Positions 1-6,600 of a stretch of 6,713 nucleotides of DNA are shown in pieces (the first letter of the stretch is position 1; every line of letters starts with the position of its first letter). A program made the position numbers and the translations under genes. The notes beneath the pieces were generated by a model. The model saw only the letters and a program-made list of their open reading frames with translations, searched no databases and was not told where the DNA came from. This DNA is from Candidatus Aminicenantota bacterium (GTDB lineage: Bacteria; Acidobacteriota; Aminicenantia; UBA2199), in contig JAHELQ010000299.1 of NCBI GenBank assembly GCA_024644125.1, forward strand, positions 1 to 6,713, read 5' to 3'.

Positions 1-404
1 TATTCGACGCCCGGGAAAACATCCCGGAATTGGCCAGAGAGCAAAACGGTGGCAAGGGAATCGACCTGGTAATTATTTGCACAGGCGCGAAATCCGCTTT
101 CTATCAAGCGTTCCAGTCCGTGGACCGGGGCGGCACAGTCATGTTTTTCGCAACCACCGATCCTGGCGTGGAGGTGGCGGTTCCGGTGAACGATTTCTGG
201 AGAAATGAAATCAAGTTGATGCCTTCTTACGGCAATGCTCCGCAGGACGCAGTAATCGCCATCGAACTCATCCGGTCAGGCAGGATACCGGTGACCAAAC
301 TTGTCACCCACCGCCTCCCTTTTGCCGAAGCGCAGGAAGGATTCCGGCTAATGGCCGAGGGGCGCGAGGCATCGCTCAAAGTTATTCTCTACCCGCATCA
401 ATAA
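1..404 (+). CDS. Zinc-type (MDR superfamily) alcohol dehydrogenase, C-terminal part
   Basis: This is the 3' end of a medium-chain dehydrogenase/reductase, cut by the left edge. The frame is open from base 3 (FDARENIPEL...), so the first start-like codon at base 30 (TTG) is internal. About 133 residues remain of the ~340 usual for the family. Visible are the second half of the nucleotide-binding fold (GIDLVIICTG, then DRGGTVMFFATT) and the C-terminal segment FWRNEIKLMPSYGNAPQD, followed by IRSGRIPVTKLVTHRLPFAEAQEGF, which closes threonine/sorbitol dehydrogenase-like MDR enzymes. The zinc ligands and the glycine-rich NAD(P) motif would lie to the left, outside the window. Family members oxidise alcohols or polyols, or reduce carbonyls, with NAD(P) in the cytosol; the substrate cannot be told here. 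It converges on the NRPS cluster, 31 bases from the last minus-strand stop, so it is probably not part of that operon. Family assignment is firm; substrate is unknown. Confidence 0.85.
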   Translation, partial: FDARENIPELAREQNGGKGIDLVIICTGAKSAFYQAFQSVDRGGTVMFFATTDPGVEVAVPVNDFWRNEIKLMPSYGNAPQDAVIAIELIRSGRIPVTKLVTHRLPFAEAQEGFRLMAEGREASLKVILYPHQ

Positions 405-424
405 ACTATAATCTATACACTGGC

Positions 425-451
425 CGGCGGCTCCATCACCCGGAGCCGCCG
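425..451. terminator. GC-rich hairpin between convergent genes, possible bidirectional terminator
   Basis: A perfect 10-base-pair stem (425-434 CGGCGGCTCC with 442-451 GGAGCCGCCG) encloses a 7-base loop. It lies just after the dehydrogenase stop at 404 and covers the last codons and stop of the minus-strand NRPS remnant (436). Its position suits transcript ends from both sides. Neither strand has a clear run of T after the stem, so a classical intrinsic terminator is not proven. Part of the symmetry comes from the GGC GGC TCC codons of the minus-strand reading frame. Confidence 0.4.
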
Positions 452-813
452 CCTAACACATCGTCCACTACAATCGCCACTTGAGCGGAGCCCGGCATCT
501 TCAACATCGAGTAATGGTTCGCCTGGACGACGGATAGTTTTATAAATTGCTCACAAAACGGTTGCCAATTCGCTGAGTAATCCTGGGCCGTATGCCTTGC
601 CTTTCGGCCGCGGAATAACAACCGGGGACAGGTCGCTAGTATCCCCGCCAAGAGTGCTGCATCCGAAATATTGTAAAAGCATACGGTTTCTCCAGCCTGG
701 TGCATGACGAACAATCCTTGTTGAGTGTAGGATAGAGGGCAATAATCCGCCATTCTGAAGAGAATTGGAATTTCAAATATCGTAGACAAGGTGAATTCTA
801 CCGAAAACTCTTT
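436..813 (-). pseudogene. NRPS remnant: end of a carrier domain, start of a condensation domain, end of a thioesterase
   Basis: This frame opens after a TAG at 816-814 and overlaps the end of the upstream NRPS gene in another frame. Three pieces of NRPS domains sit side by side. First comes VEFTLSTIFEIPILFRMA, which fits the last helices of a peptidyl carrier (the usual 'iFe.PTi..LA'). Next is ADYCPLSYTQQGLFVMHQ, then CFYNISDAALLAG, the C1 motif that opens condensation domains. Last is ANWQPFCEQFI, then VVQANHYSMLKMPG and VAIVVDDVL, the end of a type I thioesterase, including the stretch with the catalytic His (NHYSML). Missing are the carrier Ser, the condensation HHxxxDG, and the thioesterase GxSxG and Asp. 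A TTG at 789 could start a 117-residue peptide, but I see no convincing ribosome binding site. The likeliest reading is a multidomain NRPS C-terminus shortened by internal deletions. A real small protein is less likely; assembly error is possible. Confidence 0.7.
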
Positions 814-3112
814 CTATCTCACCCGCCGGTCCGGCGCCGCCGGGCAAAGGTAACGCTCGTCGGTCCACCTTTCCTCCCGGCGTCCTTGGTAATTGTTCAA
901 TTTTCATATAATGAGAAGGAATCATATACGGAGGTAAACGGCCCATGAGAAAATCCCGGAGAGACAAATCTTCCAGCGGCCTATCCGTCACCGCGTACAC
1001 ACAAATACTTCCACCTCCATCGCCTTCCGCTATCGCCGTAACCGCTACATCCACTATATCAGGGTGGAGCATCACGATCGCTTCTATTTCTTCCGGTTCG
1101 ATCCGGTTTCCTCTGATTTTTAATTGTTCATCGATCCGCCCCAGAATTTCGATTTCTCCAGAGGCGTTCCAGCGACCGAGATCACCGGATTGGTACAGAG
1201 TTTCATCAGATGCGAACGGACTTCGTATGAATTTGTCGGCAGTCAGTTCCGGCTGATTCAAATATCCCCTCGCCACTCCAGGTCCGCCGATGAATATCTC
1301 TCCCTGAACTCCCACCGCAACGGGATTGTGATCGGAATCAAGAATATAAATCATGCAATTGGCAATCGGCCTACCGATCATACTGGTGCAAGTCGCGCGA
1401 ATATTGAATTTCGCCGAAGCGGTGACCGTCGTTTCGGTGGGTCCATATTCATTAATCAATATCACGCGGGGAAGTTTGCTTTTGCTTTCGCGTATCAGGG
1501 ATTCGCCGCATTTTTCACCGGCCAACACCACAACCTTCAAGCTATCCAGCTCTCCATGCATCGCCGCCCGCAACACCATTTGGTACATTCCCGGAACCAG
1601 GCTGGAGTGGGTGACGCGCTCCGCCGCTATCACTTGATCGATAAATCGGGCGTCCAATCTTTTTTCCTGGGGAATCATCACCAATGTCCCGCCCGAAAAA
1701 AGCGCGGTAAAAAAATTTGATCCAAATCCGTCGAACGCGTATGATAACAATTGTAAAGTCACATTACGCCGGGGGAAATATGGAGAATCAAGACGCCAAC
1801 AGATATAATTGACCAACCCCCCATGCTCTACAGCCACCCCTTTCGGCGCACCAGTCGTTCCAGATGTATAAACGACATACAGGATATCGGACAAATGATT
1901 CACTACTTCCAGATCGCCGATTCGCGCAAATGCTTCATACCGGTTGCGCGCCAGCAATACATCACACCCCATTTCGCCGGACAGAAAAGTGGCTTGAGGA
2001 TAGTTCGCCTTGTCGCTTATAATCAAACGGGGCGCGCAATCTTTTAAAATCAATCTTTTCCTTACCAGTGGAAGATCCGGCTCTAACGGGACGTAAGCTC
2101 CTCCCGCCTTGATGACTGCTAAAATCCCTACAACAGTCTCAATCGAACTGTTCATCAACAAAACCACCATGGTGTCGGGACCGACACCATGGTCTTTTAG
2201 ATCCCAGGCCATGAGGTTCACCAATTTATTCAACTGGCGATAGGTCAATGTCTGATCCAAAAAAACCACCGCAATCTCGTCCGACCTTACAATCACCTGG
2301 TCTTGAAACAGTTCCTGAACCAATCGCGGTTTGGAATCTCTATGTTTTGTTTTGTTGAAATCGAAGAGCACTTTCCGCTTTTCTTCCAGAGGGATAATCT
2401 GGATATCTTTTACCAATATATCTCTATCTTCGATCACTTGCTGTAGAACCACCTGAAACATGCTGAAAATCGAGTATGCGGTTCTACGTTTGAATTTTTT
2501 TGAATTGTACAATAATTGTATTAGCAACCGGCCATCGTTTCCCTTGAAGCAAAAAACAAAATCGCTCCGGTGTTGCTCCAGGGCGGCGTGCACCCACCGC
2601 CATTCGTGCAATTGTTCCAACACAGCGACAATTCTAAACAAACAACTCCCATCAGGCAAATTAAGTAAATCTAGAATGTTTGCGATTGGGTAATGCTGAT
2701 TCCGGTAACCGCTGATTACAGAATCCTTCACCTGCATGAGCAACTCCCTAAAACTCTGAACCGATCTCACGTCGTCTCTGAAAAGAACAAAACGATTCAA
2801 GTCGGAATTGAGATTTCCCCGGACGGGAGACGCAACCACAATATCGCGTTGTCTGGATAGTTTGCACAAAAGGATCTTGAGAACGGTCAGAAGAATAATA
2901 AATAGTGAAAGATCATTTCCATTACTCATATGTAAAAGGGCGTCGCTTGATTCCCTGGTAAAATATTTTTTTTCGTAATTTGCGGCAAATTCCCCATCTA
3001 TAAAATGATCGGGTACCAGGTTCAATCCCGACTTCACATTCCTGAGCGTTGAAATCCAGTAGTCCTTTGCCTCCTCGAATTCTTTCATAGTAGTGTACAT
3101 TTCCCTCACCAT
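773..3112 (-). CDS. NRPS protein: C-terminal half of a condensation domain, complete adenylation domain, broken carrier domain
   Basis: A 779-residue nonribosomal peptide synthetase, starting at an ATG behind a strong GGGAGGG site. Residues ~15-240 match the second subdomain of a condensation domain (DYWISTLRN near the start, DIVVASPVRGN, SFRELLMQVKD, HYPIANILDLL). The catalytic HHxxxDG is absent because the first half of the domain is missing. Residues ~265-753 are a full adenylation domain: LTYRQLNKL (A1), KAGGAYVPLEPD (A2), YTSGTTGAPKG (A3, 415-425), NEYGPTE (A5), GEIFIGG then GVARGYL (A6), YQSGDL (A7), GRIDEQLKIRGNRIEPEEIE (A8), PPYMIP (A9) and GGKVDR with Lys748 (A10). It should activate an amino acid with ATP. 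By alignment from memory to the GrsA pocket, the specificity residues read D-G-S-S-V-A-E-V-T-K. The protein ends at GEIERVFGRIHLVYDI, only the first helix of a carrier domain, so it has no phosphopantetheine Ser of its own. The adenylation domain looks intact; the module as a whole does not. Confidence 0.93.
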   Translation of the reverse strand: MVREMYTTMKEFEEAKDYWISTLRNVKSGLNLVPDHFIDGEFAANYEKKYFTRESSDALLHMSNGNDLSLFIILLTVLKILLCKLSRQRDIVVASPVRGNLNSDLNRFVLFRDDVRSVQSFRELLMQVKDSVISGYRNQHYPIANILDLLNLPDGSCLFRIVAVLEQLHEWRWVHAALEQHRSDFVFCFKGNDGRLLIQLLYNSKKFKRRTAYSIFSMFQVVLQQVIEDRDILVKDIQIIPLEEKRKVLFDFNKTKHRDSKPRLVQELFQDQVIVRSDEIAVVFLDQTLTYRQLNKLVNLMAWDLKDHGVGPDTMVVLLMNSSIETVVGILAVIKAGGAYVPLEPDLPLVRKRLILKDCAPRLIISDKANYPQATFLSGEMGCDVLLARNRYEAFARIGDLEVVNHLSDILYVVYTSGTTGAPKGVAVEHGGLVNYICWRLDSPYFPRRNVTLQLLSYAFDGFGSNFFTALFSGGTLVMIPQEKRLDARFIDQVIAAERVTHSSLVPGMYQMVLRAAMHGELDSLKVVVLAGEKCGESLIRESKSKLPRVILINEYGPTETTVTASAKFNIRATCTSMIGRPIANCMIYILDSDHNPVAVGVQGEIFIGGPGVARGYLNQPELTADKFIRSPFASDETLYQSGDLGRWNASGEIEILGRIDEQLKIRGNRIEPEEIEAIVMLHPDIVDVAVTAIAEGDGGGSICVYAVTDRPLEDLSLRDFLMGRLPPYMIPSHYMKIEQLPRTPGGKVDRRALPLPGGAGPAGEIERVFGRIHLVYDI
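2166..2193. repeat. 28-base near-perfect palindrome inside the adenylation-domain coding sequence
   Basis: ACCATGGTGTCGG (2166-2178) is followed by GA and then by its exact reverse complement CCGACACCATGGT (2181-2193). On the minus strand it encodes DHGVGPDTMVV, the conserved 'GV.PD..V' step between core motifs A1 and A2, so the protein sequence itself is ordinary. The RNA could form a 12-13 bp stem with a very tight loop. Confidence 0.8.
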
Positions 3113-3117
3113 CGTTT

Positions 3118-3124
3118 CCCTCCC
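3118..3124 (-). promoter_or_regulatory. Ribosome binding site of the NRPS gene that starts at 3112
   Basis: GGGAGGG on the minus strand lies five bases (AAACG) before the ATG at 3112-3110. It is a strong Shine-Dalgarno match and fixes this start over the in-frame ATGs at codons 5 and 9. It also shows that the half-condensation protein is translated as a separate chain, not read through from the upstream PKS. Confidence 0.75.
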
Positions 3125-3156
3125 AATTTCTTGCCTAACAATTCATACAGGAATAC

Positions 3157-3627
3157 TCAATCCAGGGAAAAATCTGCTTGCAAATCCGATTCTCCCATCA
3201 CATGTAGATCCGCATGTAGATTCGATTGAATATAGCGGGACATGCCACAAGCGCTCCGCCGAAGATATTCCAACGTTTCCCCACTTATGCCCGGAAGCGT
3301 TGGTTTGATCAACTTTTCCTTGACTCCTTGATTAAAAGCCCTGAGATAAATCTTAACATCATCCATATCCAAACCATGATTCAGCACATGGAAAATGTTC
3401 CCGAAATCAAAACCGTACTGCGGTACCCATACGGGACGGCGATACCCCATCATCGGGACAAATTCCAGCAGCCGCAGTAACCGTGAGAGAGACTGGTAAA
3501 TCCCGCAAACTCCTGCCCGCCACATAAGCGGCTTGCCCAATAGCGCCGGCGATTGCCCGATTCCGGTTTCATCCATTAATATCAACCAGGCTACGCGCGC
3601 CTCTCCAGGGAATTCTCTTCTCAGCGG
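3157..3627 (-). pseudogene. Frameshifted C-terminal tail of the hybrid NRPS-PKS: ketoreductase start joined to thioesterase-like sequence
   Basis: This is the continuation of the KS-AT protein in another frame, 156 codons down to a TGA at 3159-3157. It starts PLRREFPGEARVAWLILMDETGIGQ. The 'WLi.mDe.GiG' pattern is typical of the first strand and turn of the PKS ketoreductase structural subdomain, which normally follows an AT and its linker. The rest of the ketoreductase, including the NADPH loop and the Ser-Tyr-Asn active site, is not found. Further on, EFVPMMGY and then YGFDF loosely resemble the opening of a surfactin-type thioesterase ('FPP..GYG', 'aFDFie'). YLRRSACGMSRYIQSNLHAD then LHVMGESD resembles the lid helix and following strand ('...YI..L...g.i.AdIhli.sed'). 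There is no GxSxG nucleophile motif between these parts. The ketoreductase assignment is moderate and the thioesterase assignment tentative. The open frame extends upstream to 3840, but there it only shadows the AT end. Confidence 0.55.
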
Positions 3628-6600
3628 GAAAAACCTGCAACCGCCTGACATCCGATCCAAACGTCCAATAGTATTGCCTTTCGAAGGGATATGCTGGCAG
3701 CGGCACCCGGCGATTCCCCCTACCGCCGTTAAAAGCCTCCCAATTGATAGCGACACCGGCGGCCCAAATTTCTCCGATTTTTTCAAGTAAAAACCGCTCA
3801 TCGTTGACCATTTCCTTCGGGTGGCGCATGATATTGACAAAAGAATGGCCTTCCCTCCGCAAATCCTGCTTGCGCCCCAGAGTGCTCAAGGAATTACCCG
3901 GCCCCATTTCGATAAAGATTGCGTCTCCCATGTCCATCAGCCGGCCGAGCCCATCTGAAAAACGAACGGTACTTCTGAGATGGGATACCCAATAATCAGG
4001 ATCCATGACTGTTTGTTCCCCGGCCCATTCGCCGCTGACATTTGCGACAAAGGGAATTTTCGGCGCATGGAGTGAAATACCCCCGAAACATTTCCTGAGA
4101 GGTTCCATCGCCGGCACCATCATCGGGGAATGAAAGGCGTGGGACGTAAACAGTTTGGAGGGAATGACCCCCTTCCTGCGCAATCGGGCGGCCAACGCTT
4201 CCACTTCCGCCGAAGGCCCTGAAATCACGACTGCCGCCGGTCCATTTACGGCCGCCAGAGCCAGGCCTTCTTTGCCCCAAATGAGTCGCAGAGCCTCCTC
4301 TTCGCCCAGAGGCGCAGCTAGCATCGATCCTTCCTCCAACTTCTGTATGATCCGTCCCCGCTCCGCCGCCAGAGTCAAAGCTTCCTCGAAGCCGAACACT
4401 CCGGATAACAACGCGGCAGTATACTCGCCCACGCTATGGCCAATCATGGCGTTCGGCTGAATCCCCCAGGCCATGAGACAACGGGCCAACGCGTACTCAA
4501 ACGCCACCAGGAGCGGTTGGGTGACGGCTGTGCAATGAAGATCCCGCTCACATAGAGATAATTCCCCCTCGCAGGGATAGAGCCTCCGCTTCAAATCCAT
4601 ACCTGTCACGCGGCGCAACACGGCGAATCCTTCATCGAGGATTTCCCGGAAGACAGGTTCGCTCCGGTACAACTCCAATCCCATGTTCACGTACTGGGCG
4701 CCCTGACCGGGAAACATGAAAAAAACCCGCGGCGAATTTTCCGGAGCCGCGGCGGATCGAATCCCGCCGCCATGGGGTCGAGACAGCATATCTACCACAT
4801 CGCCGGTATTTTGGGCCACACACCACATCCGTCGGCTGAATCCCTTGCGCCCCGCTTGAAGAGTATAGGCGATATCTTCTACGGCAAGCGAAGGATTTTC
4901 GACAAGATACTGTTTCAAGCGGTCCATCCGCCGTACCAACGCAGTATCCGTTACGGCGGAGAGAAGTATGAGGTGATAGTTGGCGGGACAGTCAACTTGT
5001 TTTGGGAGAGGATCCCACTCTTCCAGCACTAAATGGGCATTGGTGCCTCCGATTCCGAACGAACTGACTCCCGCCCTCCGTGGGAATTGGCCCCTTTCCC
5101 AATCCATTGGCATGGTGGCGACGGAAAAAGGCGAGCGTTCCAACTCAAGCCCGGGATTCGCTGTTTCGAAGTGAAGAGTGGGTGGAATCAACCGGCGCTG
5201 CAAAGCCAGGACCGTTTTTATCAAACCCGCGATACCGGCTGCCGCGTCCAGGTGCCCGATATTTGTTTTTACAGCGCCCAGAACAATTTTTCCCCCGGAA
5301 TCCTGCCCAAACACCTGCCGCAACGCTTCAATCTCCACAGGATCTCCAAGGGGCGTGCCTGTCCCATGCGTTTCCACAAATCCTATACTATGAGGGGGAA
5401 CTCCCGCCCGGTCCAATGCCGACCTGATCACCTCCATCTGGCCGGAAACGCCGGGAGCCGTAAATCCCACCTTGCGGGCGCCGTCATTGTTCACCGCCCA
5501 ACCCTTTATAATTGCGTAAATATGATCCCCTTCTTCTTTTGCGAGGTCAAGAGGTTTTAATGCCGCCAAACCCACACCATTACCTCCCACAGTGCCGCCG
5601 GCCCTCTTGTCGAACGCCCTGCACCGACCATCGGCGGAGCGAACCATCCCTTCCTGGTATAGGTAGCCGCCTTCGTCCTCGAGGGTAATGGAAACTCCGC
5701 CGGCGATGGCCATCCTGCATTGGTCCGCCGTCAATGCGTTGCAGGCCGAAGCGACCGCCACCAACGAGGTGGAGCACGCTGTCTGGATGTTTACCGCAGG
5801 CCCTCTTAAATCCAGCGCATACGAAATCCGGCTGCACACAAAATCCCGGTCGTTCACACTCTCTAACGCCATATAATCGGCATGATCGCGCACAGAACGG
5901 TACAATTCCCGCATCCAATGATAATTCGACAACGTTCCAGCATAAAAACCGATATCGCCATCATACGACGATGGGTCGCAACCGGCGTCCTCGAGTACTT
6001 CCCAGGCAGTTTCGCACAACACCCGAAGCTGGGGATCCATCATTTCAGCTTCCCTGGGAGAATAACCGAAAAAGGTTGCGTCAAAATATTCATACCCAGG
6101 CAAAACGCCTTTGGAGGGTACATGGTTTGCTTTTAAATAAATCGCATCATCGATTCCCATCTCGCGCAATTGCCGTTCGGAGAAATGAGTCACCGCTTCT
6201 ACCCCTGCTTCTAAATTGCGCCAGAATTCAGTTATGTTTTCGGCTTTTGGAAACCGTCCGGCCATCCCTATCACAGCGATAGGCCGTATATCGACCTTTG
6301 GCCGAGACGAAGTCTTGTTAGCTATCCGGTTGGAATGCCGCCTTTGCCGCGTTTGTTCCACTGGAGCTAACAATCCTTCAAGGTAACCGCTAAACGACGT
6401 GATGGTGGAATGCTGAAAAATGGAGGTCACTGGAATATCAACACCAAAAGCCGTTTTGAGCCTGCTAACCAGCCGGATCACCAATAGCGAGTTGCCACCC
6501 GCGTCAAAAAAATTCTCATGCGATCCGATGTACCTCTTCTGCAGAATATCCCTCCAAACATCCGCCACTTTTTTTTGCAATTCGGTCTCGGAACCGGAAG

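Noticed and set aside
30..404. The TTG at base 30 as the start of the dehydrogenase
   Set aside because: The same frame is open to the window edge, and the residues before it (FDARENIPE) fit the MDR fold. The product from base 30 would lack most of the enzyme.
551..742. A 63-codon minus-strand frame inside the NRPS remnant
   Set aside because: It is out of frame with the condensation and thioesterase motifs at 436-813 and has no motif of its own.
773..813. Programmed ribosomal frameshifting joining the NRPS gene to the 436-813 frame
   Set aside because: Even a perfect shift would not restore the carrier Ser or the missing ~45 residues, and I see no slippery heptamer with a clear downstream structure.
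1124..1720. A 198-codon plus-strand open frame opposite the adenylation domain
   Set aside because: It lies wholly antisense to a domain with ten recognisable core motifs. Its translation has no domain-like pattern and I see no ribosome binding site.
3628..3840. An upstream in-frame ATG at 3840 as the start of a separate 227-residue gene
   Set aside because: The first ~70 codons of that frame overlap the well-conserved AT end and post-AT linker in the PKS frame. Meaningful similarity begins only after the T5 run, so this is a frameshifted tail and not an independent gene.
5033..6282. Long plus-strand open frames (5033-5560 and 5734-6282) opposite the ketosynthase
   Set aside because: They are antisense shadows of the KS coding sequence, with no recognisable motifs.
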